64,000 nucleotides of DNA from UBA1724 sp963621575 (GCA_963621575.1 CAVFEH010000003.1:81275-145274); one strand, 5' to 3'. Numbered from the stretch's first letter, positions 1 through 11,223 are shown. Translations and numbers: made by a program. Notes: generated from the letters alone by a model not told the origin.

Positions 1-280
1 TGGTGCGCACGGGCTGGTCGATGATCAGCCGCACGCCCACGGCGCTGGCCAGGTGATACACGAAGTCCGCTTTTTCCACCAGGGCGTCCACCTTCGCGGC
101 GTCGTTGACACTGCCTACATGCAACGCAAAACTGGTGCGGTCCAGCAGTCCGGCGAGGTTTTCGCGGGATCCGGTGGAGAGGTCGTCCAGGACGGTCACC
201 TCGTTGCCGGCGTCCAAGAGGGCTCCGCAGAGGTGGGATCCGATGAATCCGGCGCCGCCGGTGACCAGAATGCGTTTCAT
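1..280 (-). CDS. NAD-dependent epimerase/dehydratase, N-terminal part (gene runs off the window)
   Basis: An open frame reads leftward from an ATG at 280 to the window edge with no stop, giving about 93 residues. It starts MKRILVTGGAGFIGSHL, the Rossmann GxxGxxG NAD-binding motif of the extended short-chain dehydrogenases, and continues with a VLDDLSTGSRENL cofactor loop and a YHLAS segment. This is the N-terminal third of a nucleotide-sugar epimerase such as UDP-glucose 4-epimerase or UDP-glucuronate decarboxylase; the substrate-binding part lies outside. A second gene of the same family lies at 2010-2969, so the neighbourhood probably makes sugar nucleotides for surface polysaccharide. Confidence 0.85.
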   Translation of the reverse strand, partial: MKRILVTGGAGFIGSHLCGALLDAGNEVTVLDDLSTGSRENLAGLLDRTSFALHVGSVNDAAKVDALVEKADFVYHLASAVGVRLIIDQPVRT

Positions 281-316
281 GGGTGATAAAGGGTGTGCGT
301 ATCGGGAGGAGAAATT

Positions 317-1114
317 CTAGCGTCCCAGTTCCTGGGAACGGTGCTGCGCGGCCAGGAGGAGCTCCTTGACGAGGTCGTCGAAATGCCGTGCGCCCATGAC
401 ATCCAGGGCGGCGGCGGTGGTGCCGCCCTTGGAGGTGACGGCTACGCGCAGTTCGGCGGGGGTGCCGGTCTTCTGCTGGAGCATTGCGGTGGCGCCGGCC
501 ATGGTCTGGACGGCCAGCTCCTGGGAGAGCTCCTCGGGGAGCCCCATGGCCACGCCGCCCCTCGTCAGGGCCTCGACGAAGGCGAAGAAATACGCCGGTC
601 CGGAGCCGGAGAGGGCGGTGACGGCATCCAGCTGCTCCTCTGGGACCCGCCAGGCCTTTCCCAGCGCTCCCAGCAGGGTTTCCGCGAAAGCGGCGGCTTC
701 TTTGTCATGGGAGTCGGAGAGCGCGTAGCAGCTGGCCCCCATGCCCACCATGAGGGGGGTGTTGGGCATGACGCGGACCATCCGCGCGTCCCCGAACCAA
801 GTGCGGAGCTTCGCCAGGGAGAGCCCTGCGCAGATGGAGAGGACCAGGCATCCCGGCTTCCGTGGGGGCAGCGCGGGGAAGGCCACGGGTGCCGTCTGGG
901 GCTTCACCGCCAGGATCAGCACGTCGGCGGTTTGCACCGCCTCGGCCGTGGCCTCCGGCAGGGCCTCCAGCCCCGTCTGTGCCGTGAAGCCCTGGCGGGC
1001 CAGGCCGGAGGGATCGCAGGCGCGGAGACGCGCCTGGGGGAAGAGGTGATTCCGGACCGCGCCCTTGGCGATGGCGGTGGCCATCTTGCCTGCGCCGATA
1101 AAGAGGATGTCCAT
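317..1114 (-). CDS. proC: Pyrroline-5-carboxylate reductase
   Basis: The 265-residue protein reduces pyrroline-5-carboxylate to proline with NAD(P)H, the last step of proline synthesis, in the cytoplasm. The N-terminal MDILFIGAGKMATAIAKG is the Rossmann dinucleotide loop. VRVMPNTP (near residue 115) and the C-terminal block with SGSGPAYFF and TSKGGTTAAALDVM are the ProC family signatures. Length matches the family (260-275 residues). It lies between an epimerase (end 280, 36 bp away) and a sugar isomerase on the same strand, so co-transcription is plausible but not functionally obvious. Confidence 0.95.
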   Translation of the reverse strand: MDILFIGAGKMATAIAKGAVRNHLFPQARLRACDPSGLARQGFTAQTGLEALPEATAEAVQTADVLILAVKPQTAPVAFPALPPRKPGCLVLSICAGLSLAKLRTWFGDARMVRVMPNTPLMVGMGASCYALSDSHDKEAAAFAETLLGALGKAWRVPEEQLDAVTALSGSGPAYFFAFVEALTRGGVAMGLPEELSQELAVQTMAGATAMLQQKTGTPAELRVAVTSKGGTTAAALDVMGARHFDDLVKELLLAAQHRSQELGR

Positions 1115-1164
1115 GGAAGCGAAAGGGATGCTGCAGATTTCCAGGGGTGTTTTCGCGTGTGGGG

Positions 1165-1953
1165 CTAGAGGCCCATCTTGTCACGCAGATTGTGGAAGGA
1201 GCGCTCCAGGCTCTGGAAGGCCTCCATTTCGCCCTGGTCGCGCTCGACGATGTACCACTGTACGCCGGTGTATTGTGCGGCGGAGAGGATTTCGGGCCAA
1301 TCCAGATTGCCGTCACCCACCTCGGTGATGTCCAGGCGGGGGGCGAATTCATTTTCGCGCCAGCGCAGGACGCCGTCCTTCAGGTGTAGGCAGTGGACGC
1401 GGTGGGGGAGTTTGCGCAGGAGTGCGGAGGGTTCCTTTCCGGAGGCGGCGACCCAGAAGGTGTCGATTTCGAACCAGGTGCAGGAGGGGTCCAGCTGGCG
1501 CATGAGGTACTCGTAGCGGAGCATGCCGGAGGGAAGGGGAATGAATTCGTGGAAGTGGTTGTGGTATCCCAGGGTGAGGCCGGCCCCCTGCAGGACCTTC
1601 GCCACTTTGTTGAAGCGTGTCACGAAGTCCTTCCAGGTCTTCTCTTTGCCGATGAGCTTGGCATCCGGGAAGAATCCGCCGATGGCGGGGAAGCGGCACT
1701 GCCACAGGAGGTGCTCGTCTATGACGGCCTGGGTATCCTTTTCCAGGCGATCCAGGCTGACGTGGGTGGCGGCGCAGGCCAGACCCTCGCCGTCCAGGAT
1801 CTTCTTGACCTCCTTGGCGGGGATGGGGCCTATGGCGGAGAGCTGGACACCGTCATAGCCAATGTCGTGGATGCGTTTGCAGGTCTTGGCGAAGTCCTTC
1901 GCATTCTGGGTGAATTCGCGGACGGTGTATAGTTGCGCTGCAAGTTTCTTCAT
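1165..1953 (-). CDS. Sugar phosphate isomerase/epimerase (xylose isomerase-like TIM barrel)
   Basis: This 262-residue protein has the AP-endonuclease-2 TIM-barrel layout: an N-terminal LAAQLYTVREF strand, GYDGVQLS, YHNHFHEF (metal-binding histidine and glutamate region), WFEIDTFWV and VHCLHLKDG. These are typical of sugar phosphate isomerases/epimerases found in carbohydrate loci of Verrucomicrobia and Lentisphaerae. The substrate cannot be read from the sequence. The start at 1953 is an ATG preceded by AAAGGAG, though with a long spacer of about 13 nt. There is no signal peptide, so it is cytoplasmic. Confidence 0.85.
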   Translation of the reverse strand: MKKLAAQLYTVREFTQNAKDFAKTCKRIHDIGYDGVQLSAIGPIPAKEVKKILDGEGLACAATHVSLDRLEKDTQAVIDEHLLWQCRFPAIGGFFPDAKLIGKEKTWKDFVTRFNKVAKVLQGAGLTLGYHNHFHEFIPLPSGMLRYEYLMRQLDPSCTWFEIDTFWVAASGKEPSALLRKLPHRVHCLHLKDGVLRWRENEFAPRLDITEVGDGNLDWPEILSAAQYTGVQWYIVERDQGEMEAFQSLERSFHNLRDKMGL

Positions 1954-2009
1954 GGAGGGGAAACGACTCCTTTTTTGGAGGGGTGGGGGTGGGCTGTCGG
2001 AAAAGGCGT

Positions 2010-2969
2010 TTACGCCAGAGCCCGGAAGTATTCGATGGTGGCTTTCAGGCCCTCTTCCAGGGGGATTGCGGGCTGCCAGTGGAGAAATTCCCGGGCACGG
2101 CTGATGTCCGGACGGCGGACCCTCGGGTCGTCCACGGGGAGGGGCCGGAAAACCAGCGGGCTGGCGCTTCCGGTGAGCCGGAGGACCGTCTCCGCCAATT
2201 CCCGGATGGTGAACTCGCCGGGGTTGCCGATGTTGACGGGGCCGGTGAATTCCGGATCGGGATGCTCCATCAGGGCGCGCAGTCCGCGGATGGTGTCCTT
2301 GCAGTGGCAGAAGGAGCGGGTCTGGGAACCGTCGCCATAGAGGGTGATGGGTTCGCCGCGGAGGGCCTGCAGGATGAAGTTGGAGACTACGCGGCCGTCC
2401 CGGGGGTCCATGTTCGGACCGTAGGAATTGAAGATGCGCGCCACACGGATCTTGGCGCCCCGTGCGCGGTGGTAGTCGAAGAAGAGGCTCTCGGCCACCC
2501 GCTTGCCTTCGTCGTAGCAGGAACGGGGGCCATGGGGGTTCACATTGCCCCAGTAACCCTCCCGTTGCGGATGCTCCTTCGCGTCACCATAGACCTCGCT
2601 GGTGGAGGCCTGCAGGACGGATGCGCCATTTTGCAGGGCCAGCTCCAAGACATTCCGCGCACCCAGGAAGCAGGTCTCGGTGGTGGCGATGGGGTCTCGC
2701 TGGTAGTGTGGCGGGGAGGCGGGGCAGGCCAGATTGTAGATCTGGTCCACGGGTTCCGTGGGGAAGTCCTCCGGACGCCGGACATCGCCTTCCAGAAAGC
2801 GAAGGGCGCTGCCGTATTTTGCCTGGAGCCGCGCCAGGTTCTCCCTGCGTCCGGTCCAGAGGTTGTCCAGCACGGTGACGCGGTGGCCGTCAGCCAGGAG
2901 GGATTCCACGAGATGGGATCCCAGGAAGCCGGCGCCGCCGGTGGCGAGGATGTGCTTTGCGTCTGGCAT
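2010..2969 (-). CDS. UDP-glucuronate decarboxylase-like NAD-dependent epimerase
   Basis: A complete 319-residue extended SDR. ATGGAGFLGSHLVESLL is the NAD-binding loop, LDNLWTGRRENL the adenosine loop, and STSEVYGDAKEHP followed by SCYDEGKR gives the catalytic S/E...YxxxK set. YNLACPASPPHYQ and GDGSQTRSFCHCKD are the features that distinguish UDP-xylose synthase (UXS) from plain 4-epimerases. UXS converts UDP-glucuronate to UDP-xylose for polysaccharide assembly. Its length is right for a stand-alone bacterial UXS. It is divergent from the CYTH gene, with a 208-bp region between them. Confidence 0.88.
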   Translation of the reverse strand: MPDAKHILATGGAGFLGSHLVESLLADGHRVTVLDNLWTGRRENLARLQAKYGSALRFLEGDVRRPEDFPTEPVDQIYNLACPASPPHYQRDPIATTETCFLGARNVLELALQNGASVLQASTSEVYGDAKEHPQREGYWGNVNPHGPRSCYDEGKRVAESLFFDYHRARGAKIRVARIFNSYGPNMDPRDGRVVSNFILQALRGEPITLYGDGSQTRSFCHCKDTIRGLRALMEHPDPEFTGPVNIGNPGEFTIRELAETVLRLTGSASPLVFRPLPVDDPRVRRPDISRAREFLHWQPAIPLEEGLKATIEYFRALA

Positions 2970-3177
2970 GGTTCTCCGGGAGGAGGGAAGGGGGCAGTTG
3001 TGCGGGCGGTGTCTTCCCAGCGTGGAAAGACGGTCTGCCGAGGCTACAGTACCTGCGTCCGGCGGGTGTCTGGCAAATATAACACCTTCCCGCCACTTGC
3101 AGCCTTCGCGGGCGTGCCTGCGCGTGCATACAGCGCCCCGGAGGGGAATCGAACGCTTTGGGAAGAGGATTGCAATC

Positions 3178-3651
3178 GTGTTTGTGGAGATAGAGAGGAA
3201 GTTCTTGGTTCAGGGCAATGGCTGGCGCGCCCAGGCGACATCGAGCGTGGAGATTCTCCAGGGATACTTCGATGTTCGCGGCGGGCCTTCGGTCCGGGTG
3301 CGGATTTTCGGGGAACGCGCCAATCTGAACATCAAGGGCAGGGCACGGGGCGCCAGCCGACAGGAGTTCGAATACCCCATTCCCGTGGAGGACGCCCGCG
3401 CCATGCTCCAGGGGCTCTGCTCCGGGCGGCAGGTGGCAAAGACACGCTATTTTGTGCCCGCGGCGGAACCAGGCCTCCAATGGGAGATCGACGTCTACCA
3501 TGGCGCTTTTGAGGGGCACGCCACCGCCGAATTGGAGATTCCCCGGGAGGACTTTCCTTTCCAACGGCCCGAATGGCTGGGAGAGGACAAGACGTGCGAC
3601 CCCCGCTTCTCCAACGCCGCCCTCGCTGCCGCCGGAAAGTGGCCCGAATAG
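3178..3651 (+). CDS. CYTH domain protein (triphosphate tunnel metalloenzyme family)
   Basis: 157 residues starting at a GTG at 3178, chosen because the protein then opens with MFVEIERKFLV, the ExExK metal-binding signature that begins nearly every CYTH domain. GGAAGAGG lies about 10 nt upstream. The following basic and acidic strands (VRVRIFGERANLNIK, QEFEYPIPVEDA, WEIDVYHG, AELEIP) form the tunnel typical of the family, and the length matches single-domain bacterial members. Known members hydrolyse inorganic triphosphate or thiamine triphosphate, or act as adenylate cyclases; the exact activity here is unknown. Confidence 0.85.
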   Translation: MFVEIERKFLVQGNGWRAQATSSVEILQGYFDVRGGPSVRVRIFGERANLNIKGRARGASRQEFEYPIPVEDARAMLQGLCSGRQVAKTRYFVPAAEPGLQWEIDVYHGAFEGHATAELEIPREDFPFQRPEWLGEDKTCDPRFSNAALAAAGKWPE

Positions 3652-3966
3652 CCGCCGCTTCCCAGGGGCCGGGGGGCGCTTTTCAGGCAGAATTTGGGGG
3701 CGTCATTATATTATGCCTCGATGTTTTGCGCCTTTTTCGGATATGGTTCCGGAAGGGCTTGAGGATACCGAGATTTCCAGGAGGTGACGAGAGAGCGGCT
3801 AGCGCCGCGGACCGCGGCTCTTCGGCGTTCCCGCAGGAAGGCGGGCGCGGCGGGGGCGGATGTGTTCGCGGTGTTGTCTGTCTTGCGGAGGGAGGAATCC
3901 CCTCCGGGGGCGGGCGCTGCGCTCTTCGACGCGCTCCTGAACGAATGGACAGGGAGAAGGAATCAG
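3652..3966. other. Non-coding gap before the GH20-like gene
   Basis: A 315-bp interval without a convincing gene. An AT-rich patch at 3704-3716 (TTATATTATG) could be a -10 region. A GC-rich inverted repeat (GCCGCGG / CCGCGGC) lies near 3803-3818. The frame of the downstream gene stays open through the interval from a GTG at 3784, but that stretch encodes Ala/Arg-rich sequence without family similarity, so I treat it as untranslated leader. Confidence 0.4.
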
Positions 3967-6129
3967 ATGGCTGCCAGCCGCCGTTTTGAAATTGCCGAAC
4001 TCTTCCCGCAACCCAAGGAAGTGATCCTGGGCGAGGGCATTAGCGAACTGGCCGGGGATGTCCGGCTGTCCACCAGCAATGTGCTTCCCATCCAGCGCAA
4101 GGCGTTGCGCTCCATCTTGACGCTGGCGGGTGTGCGGGTGGTGGCCAACAAGAAGAAGTATGTGGTGGACGCACAGGTGCTCGATCCCGAGATTTTCGAT
4201 CTTTCCCGGGTGCCTGAGGCGGTCCGCAAGGACTACTATGAGCTGGAGATCAAGGGCAGCGAGGTTTTTATCCGCACCCCCGCCCAGGAGGGCACAGTCT
4301 GGGCCGCCCAGACTCTCGCGAGTCTCTTCGCGACCATGTTCCGCGGACGCGCCGTTCCGAATCTGCTCATCCGCGACTGGCCGCTGGTCCCCTACCGCGG
4401 CAGCGTGACCGCCGCCAACTGGGGCACCGAGCGCATGGACCCCAATGGCTGGTACCAGGCGCTGGACGCCATGAGCGCCATGCGCTTGAATCTCTGCGGC
4501 ATAGGGGTCTACAATTGCGTGCCCAAGGTCCGCGCCTCCCGCTACGACCGCCCCTCCGAATTCCTGCTGGCGGGTATCCACGAGGAGCCCGCTCCCGGCG
4601 AACCCGCGTCCCACAGCCGGCTGCGCTACTACAACGAGAAATACGACCGCTGGTACGATCGGGATGTTTCCCCGGTCCTGGCGGAGAACGACAGCTTCGA
4701 AGAAGTCCTTGTCTACGGGCGCGAGCGTGGCGTGGTCCTTTTCCCCATGATGGAGTTGCTCGATGGCTCCACGCTGCTTCCCCGACTCTACCCAGCCCTT
4801 TCCGCTTGTGACGAGAAGGGGCACCCGCTCTCATACGGCCTCTGCCTCTCTTCCCCAAAGGCGAAGGAGGCCCTGGAAAGCTTCCTGGGTGACTTCCTCC
4901 AGAGATACTACGAGGACGGCGTGCCCTTCTTCCACGTGGGACTGGCCGATCTGGATGCCTGCCACCCGCACGCGGAGGACGGACTCCCCGAGGGTCCCTG
5001 GTGCCGTTGCGCAAAGTGCAAGAAGTTGACTCCTGCTGCGCAGTTGGCGATCTATCTCCGGGGGCTGGTGGAGTTCCTCTGCGCCCACGGCGTGGGCAAG
5101 GTGGTTTTCTTTGCCGACGGGCTCTTCCAAAAGGGCGATTTCCTGGGGAAGGAGCTCAAGGCGCTCTTCCAGGACGAGTCCTTCGCTTCCCGGGTAATTC
5201 TCCATTGGAAGGACGGGACCTCCCGCACTTCTCTGAAGGCCGGCGTCCGCGCCATCCTTCAGAAGTGCGCCGGCCAGTGGCGGGGGCCTCTCGCCAACCA
5301 TGGCGCCTATGCGTCTTTCAGCCGCAATCTGGAGGGCGTGGATGCCGAGGCCAGCCAGATCGTGAAGGACGGCCTCGACGAGGGCGTGGTGGTCCGCGGA
5401 CAGTTTGATCCCCTCCACTGGGAACAGGTCTCCATGCTCGGCGTCCGTTGCTGGGAGACACCCTCCTGGACAGTGGACACCATCGATGGACTTCGCAAAC
5501 GCTGGGCCGCCCTTCGCTGGAATGGCGTGGGCGAGGATTATCTGGCGTTGCTGGATCGCGTGGACGCCCTGGCACGGGAATCCCTGTGCCAGCAGACGCT
5601 CCCCTGGAAGGGGTATCTGGTGGATGAGGGCGCCAAGGACCATGTGCTCCCTGATTGGCCGGCGAATGTCCTGACGGAGCTCGCGCAAGAGAAGGGGGTC
5701 ACCGCGAAACTCGAGGCGCTCTCCCACGAAGCCGCCAAAATCGTGGAAAAGACCGCCAGTCTCATGGGAGCCTCCCGCTGGGACGAACTGCAGAATGCCT
5801 CTCTCCAGAGCATGATGACCGTGGCCCAGCGGACTCGCATTGTCCTGGAGTTCTTTACGACTCTTCTGAAGGTCCGCGAGGCACTCTCCAAGAAGAGCGG
5901 CGGCGCCGCCGCCAAGAAGCTCCTGCAAACCGCGCTCTCCCGGATGCAGGCCGAGTTCAAGGTCATCGAGGAAAACTCCCCCGACTGCCTTCTCTGGATC
6001 AATATGCAGCAGCTGGGTTGCCTGATGCTTATCCTCGAAAACCTTCAAGAGGACTTGGATGCCGGAAAGAAGAATGTGAAGGATCTCCGGTGGTCTCTGC
6101 CCAAAGACTGGGAAGCGCCCCAGGAATGA
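3967..6129 (+). CDS. GH20-like hexosaminidase family protein, catalytic motif altered
   Basis: The 720-residue protein starts at the ATG at 3967, which has a strong AGGGAGAAGG six bases upstream. Residues 1-140 resemble the GH20b domain found in front of beta-N-acetylhexosaminidases (YELEIKGSEVFIRTP, GTVWAAQTLASLF). A TIM barrel follows, opening with LIRDWPLVPYRG and NLCGIG. In true GH20 enzymes the barrel carries an HxGxDE motif with the catalytic Asp-Glu pair; here the place reads HVGLADLD. A CxCxxC cluster (WCRCAKCKK) follows. About 220 C-terminal residues look helical. There is no signal peptide. It is either a divergent glycosidase or a non-catalytic sugar-binding relative. Confidence 0.65.
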   Translation: MAASRRFEIAELFPQPKEVILGEGISELAGDVRLSTSNVLPIQRKALRSILTLAGVRVVANKKKYVVDAQVLDPEIFDLSRVPEAVRKDYYELEIKGSEVFIRTPAQEGTVWAAQTLASLFATMFRGRAVPNLLIRDWPLVPYRGSVTAANWGTERMDPNGWYQALDAMSAMRLNLCGIGVYNCVPKVRASRYDRPSEFLLAGIHEEPAPGEPASHSRLRYYNEKYDRWYDRDVSPVLAENDSFEEVLVYGRERGVVLFPMMELLDGSTLLPRLYPALSACDEKGHPLSYGLCLSSPKAKEALESFLGDFLQRYYEDGVPFFHVGLADLDACHPHAEDGLPEGPWCRCAKCKKLTPAAQLAIYLRGLVEFLCAHGVGKVVFFADGLFQKGDFLGKELKALFQDESFASRVILHWKDGTSRTSLKAGVRAILQKCAGQWRGPLANHGAYASFSRNLEGVDAEASQIVKDGLDEGVVVRGQFDPLHWEQVSMLGVRCWETPSWTVDTIDGLRKRWAALRWNGVGEDYLALLDRVDALARESLCQQTLPWKGYLVDEGAKDHVLPDWPANVLTELAQEKGVTAKLEALSHEAAKIVEKTASLMGASRWDELQNASLQSMMTVAQRTRIVLEFFTTLLKVREALSKKSGGAAAKKLLQTALSRMQAEFKVIEENSPDCLLWINMQQLGCLMLILENLQEDLDAGKKNVKDLRWSLPKDWEAPQE

Positions 6130-6171
6130 TCCAGTCGGCGGCAAGCGTGCCGACTTCCTCAAATCTTATGC

Positions 6172-6210
6172 AAAAGGGCCCGGGAAAGCTGCTTTCCCGG
6201 GCCCTTTTGG
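6172..6210. terminator. Bidirectional rho-independent terminator
   Basis: An 18-bp inverted repeat, AAAAGGGCCCGGGAAAGC at 6172-6189 and its complement at 6191-6208, puts a T-run on both strands. It sits between the plus-strand GH20-like gene and the 3' end of the minus-strand mraY gene, whose stop is at 6216, so it serves both convergent transcripts. Confidence 0.93.
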
Positions 6211-6215
6211 CATCT

Positions 6216-7385
6216 TTATCGCAGTTTGAATATCAGGATTGCGACAAGGGGCATAAGGAGTGTCTGTAGGAGCATGAATCGGAGCAGGACCTGGGAGTCG
6301 GACCATCCGAGTCTTCTTCGACAGTGGTCGTGGAAGGGGAGCCGATAGTGGTGGAGGAGCCGAACCAGCGCGTGCTGTTTTTGTTCTTCTTCGGGGGTGG
6401 CGAAGTTTTCTGGGTGGATAGCCTGGGGAAAGTTCGCCAGCGGGGGGCGGGTGTCCCATCCCAGTTTTTTTAAGCATCGGAGGAGGGTGAGTTTCACCAG
6501 TCCGGCGCCGCCGTTGACGAAGAGGATGGGGGCTGCCACAAGGAAGAGGAAGGGATTCCCGGTGACCAGGACGGCGATTCCCAGAAGCAGTCCATAGAAT
6601 CGGCTGCCGGCATCTCCCATGAGGACTTGCGAGGGCGATGCATTATACCAGAGGTATGCGGCCAGCCCGCCGGCTGCGGTGAAGAGGAGGGTCGCCCAGG
6701 AGGCGCCGTTGGTGACGTGTGGCACCAGCAGGTAGTTCGCCACGGTTTCGTGTCCCAGGCAGGCGTACAGGAGGACTCCCATGACGCCCAGCCCGTAGAG
6801 GAGGAGGGAGCCGGCCACGCCGTCCACGCCGTCGGAGCAGTTGACTACGTTGATCATGAGCCAGAGGAATGCGCTTCCGAGGGGGATGTAGACCCAGAGG
6901 GGTAGGGCGAAGGCGCCGCCTGGGAGAGGTCCCTTCACGAAGGGGAACCACACTGCCGTGCCCTGCCAGTGCGCCAGGACTGCGGTGGCGGCCAGCGCAA
7001 TGGCGTAGTCCAGGAGGCCCTTCTTCAGCTGTCCCCACTCCTTGGTGCTGCGGTCATCCAGGTATCCGGTGGCCATGATGGCCAGCAATGTGGCGTTGAC
7101 GAGGTGGTATTCGCCATAGGGCGGCATGACCATTTCGGCGCAGAGGAGAGTGAAGAGGACCATCAGGAGTCCGGCGCCGGTCGGCTTTCCCCGGGAGAGG
7201 GCGCCCTCCTTGACAAGTGCTTTCCCGCGGTCGTGGGGAAGGTGTTTCCAGAGTCGTGGAAGGAGGAGCCAGGTGAGCAGAGTGCATCCGGCGGCACCCA
7301 GGAAAATGAGGACCATCCTGGACTCCAGGAGCCGGAAGGGCCCCCAGAGGCGCGTCAGGAAAGCGTGGGCAAGAAAGGGCAGCAT
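6216..7385 (-). CDS. mraY: Phospho-N-acetylmuramoyl-pentapeptide transferase (MraY family)
   Basis: A polytopic inner-membrane enzyme of 389 residues that moves phospho-MurNAc-pentapeptide onto undecaprenyl phosphate (lipid I synthesis). Family motifs seen: GKPTGAGLL, the aspartate pair in GYLDDRSTK, INVVNCSDGVDGVAG (the NxxNxxDGxDGL motif), LMGDAGSRFYG, and a histidine-rich LLHHYRLPFHDH near the C-terminus. About ten hydrophobic segments alternate with these loops. The frame is open far upstream, but that part overlaps apbE; the ATG at 7385 gives the expected N-terminus. It sits apart from a mur cluster, next to apbE and ftsH, so a paralogue acting on another polyprenyl phosphate is possible. 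Confidence 0.82.
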   Translation of the reverse strand: MLPFLAHAFLTRLWGPFRLLESRMVLIFLGAAGCTLLTWLLLPRLWKHLPHDRGKALVKEGALSRGKPTGAGLLMVLFTLLCAEMVMPPYGEYHLVNATLLAIMATGYLDDRSTKEWGQLKKGLLDYAIALAATAVLAHWQGTAVWFPFVKGPLPGGAFALPLWVYIPLGSAFLWLMINVVNCSDGVDGVAGSLLLYGLGVMGVLLYACLGHETVANYLLVPHVTNGASWATLLFTAAGGLAAYLWYNASPSQVLMGDAGSRFYGLLLGIAVLVTGNPFLFLVAAPILFVNGGAGLVKLTLLRCLKKLGWDTRPPLANFPQAIHPENFATPEEEQKQHALVRLLHHYRLPFHDHCRRRLGWSDSQVLLRFMLLQTLLMPLVAILIFKLR

Positions 7386-7446
7386 GGATTGCTGGGAAAG
7401 ATGGTGGGGAAAATGCAAGCGGGGAGGCGGGGGGGGGGGCCTGCCG

Positions 7447-8559
7447 TCAGGGACGGATGGTGGCGTCTCCCAGGATGACGGGACGGGGGATTTCCGCGTC
7501 GTCGTCGGATTCGTTGACGAAGACGAAGGCGGTGGCCTTCTTTTCCTGGAGGAGCTTCTGCGCCAGGGCCTCTCCGCCCACGAAGACAGCGGTGGAATAT
7601 GCGTCGGAGCGCCAGCCGGAGGTGCAGATTGCGGTGACGGAGGAATATCTTCCCTGGCTGACGCGTCCGGAGGCGGGATCCAGGATGTGCCCCAGCGGGG
7701 AGTCGGAATAGGTGGAGATGGGGCGCAGGGAGTTGGAGCTGGTGCCCAGGCACTGTCCGTCCATGCCATCCAGGGTGCAGAGATCCTGTCCCAGGTGTTT
7801 GGGGCGCATGTCGGCCAGCACGCAGCGGTTCCGGTAGGGGTGGTCGGCGGGGAGCTTCTGACAGGTGTTCCCGCCCAGGCTGAGGTAGTAGCAGTCAACG
7901 CCCTCTTCTTGCAGAATCTCCTGGAGGCGGTCGAGGGCATAGCCCTTCGCCAGCCCGCCAAAGTCCACCAGAATGCCCGTGCGCTGCTTGGTCACGGTGT
8001 GGTTCTCCTCGTCCAGAGTCAGCAGCTCGAAACCCACGTGTTCCTTCACGGCAGCCAGGGAACGCTCCAGGGCCTCCCCCTGGAATTCCGGGCGCCCCGG
8101 GGATTCCGCCACCGTGCGCCAGAAGTGCATGAGTGGGCCGATGGTGACGTCAAAGACGCCGTCGGTCTCCTGGTAGGCATCCCGGGCAACCAGCAGGATC
8201 CGCCAGAATTCCCCGGAGACCTCCACTGCGGTGCCCGCCTGCGCCTGGTTGAGCTTCGACAACTCGCTCTTGACGTCGAAGGCGTTCAGGGCATTGTGGA
8301 GGCCGAAGAGCATCTCGGAGCAGCGCCGGTAGGCCTGGTGGGTCTGGGGACGGCTTCCGAAGAGGACGATCCGGCAGTCCGTGTTGAAGACGCTGGTGAG
8401 GAAGTCGTACTGCCGGAAGGCCAGGTCGGGCTGCAGGACATCCTGGGAGGGCAGAGGCTCTCCCTGGGGGAGATTCCGGTGGAGGACGAAGGCCAGGGCG
8501 GCCATGAGCACCACCGCGGGCAGTGCGTGGAGGAGGATGCGACGGCAGGTCTTTGTCAT
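7447..8559 (-). CDS. apbE: FAD:protein FMN transferase (ApbE)
   Basis: The 370-residue protein attaches FMN covalently to threonine in flavoproteins such as Nqr/Rnf subunits. Evidence: TDGVFDVTIGPLMHFW, LVDFGGLAKGYALDRL (the DxGGxAKGYAxD flavin-binding signature), YYLSLGGNT, and a C-terminal GWRSDAYSTAVFVGG segment equivalent to the usual metal-binding DALST region. A single hydrophobic segment near residues 8-25 anchors it in the membrane. The ATG at 8559 is used because longer in-frame starts would run into ftsH. It lies 31 bp downstream of ftsH on the same strand. Confidence 0.88.
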   Translation of the reverse strand: MTKTCRRILLHALPAVVLMAALAFVLHRNLPQGEPLPSQDVLQPDLAFRQYDFLTSVFNTDCRIVLFGSRPQTHQAYRRCSEMLFGLHNALNAFDVKSELSKLNQAQAGTAVEVSGEFWRILLVARDAYQETDGVFDVTIGPLMHFWRTVAESPGRPEFQGEALERSLAAVKEHVGFELLTLDEENHTVTKQRTGILVDFGGLAKGYALDRLQEILQEEGVDCYYLSLGGNTCQKLPADHPYRNRCVLADMRPKHLGQDLCTLDGMDGQCLGTSSNSLRPISTYSDSPLGHILDPASGRVSQGRYSSVTAICTSGWRSDAYSTAVFVGGEALAQKLLQEKKATAFVFVNESDDDAEIPRPVILGDATIRP

Positions 8560-8590
8560 GGTGGAAGCGATGATTGGCACCGCAGGAGTG

Positions 8591-10786
<2,196 letters not shown>

Positions 10787-11147
10787 GAAAGTCGTATCGG
10801 GTCGGGGTCGTGGCGGTCTTTCCGTGCGTGTCCTGCGCGGGAGGCCGCCTGCGCGTACGGGCGTGCCCGTCGTGTGCGCGGGGGCGCGCGCGGAAAAAGC
10901 CGCCGCGGAGGGAGGCGTGTGTGCCTTTCCTTCGCTGGCGTTTTTCTGGCGCGTCGGTGGGTTGGCGCAATCCTTTCTGGACGGAGGCGGAATGCGCAGC
11001 TGTCGTGGGATGGGTGGCTTGTGGAGGGGAGAGTGTGTGGACGGCGCCCCCTGGCCCGCCGCGCGGGAGAGGGGGGAATAGGGATTCTCCCTGCGGCCTG
11101 GTGTCCGATGTGTCTGGAGACGGCTCTTCTTCCCCAGGGCATTCCCG

Positions 11148-11190
11148 GGAAAAAAGAACGCCTCCCCCGCGGAAATCCGGCGGGAGAGGC
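11148..11190 (-). terminator. Rho-independent terminator of the FHA gene
   Basis: Read on the minus strand, GCCTCTCCCGC and GCGGGGGAGGC (plus positions 11180-11190 and 11160-11170) pair with one mismatch around an 9-nt loop and are followed by GTTCTTTTTT. It lies about 100 bp past the FHA gene stop. Confidence 0.8.
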
Positions 11191-11194
11191 ACAT

Positions 11195-11223
11195 GGTTCC
11201 GCCCGGCGCCGGCCGCCGGAACC
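11195..11223. repeat. Intergenic palindrome GGTTCCG...CGGAACC
   Basis: GGTTCCG at 11195-11201 and CGGAACC at 11217-11223 flank a self-complementary CCGGCGCCGG core. Related GGGTTCCG/CGGAACCC and GTTCGC/GCGAAC palindromes occur in intergenic positions at 60062-60081 and about 56921-56936, which suggests a dispersed short repeat. Confidence 0.5.

Noticed and set aside
3140..3160. T-loop-like sequence (minus strand GTTCGATTCCCC) suggesting a tRNA end
   Set aside because: The flanking bases do not form a five-pair T-stem and no anticodon or acceptor stem can be built upstream.
3784..3966. N-terminal extension of the GH20-like protein from GTG 3784
   Set aside because: The extra residues are Ala/Arg-rich with no family similarity, while the ATG at 3967 has a strong ribosome-binding site.
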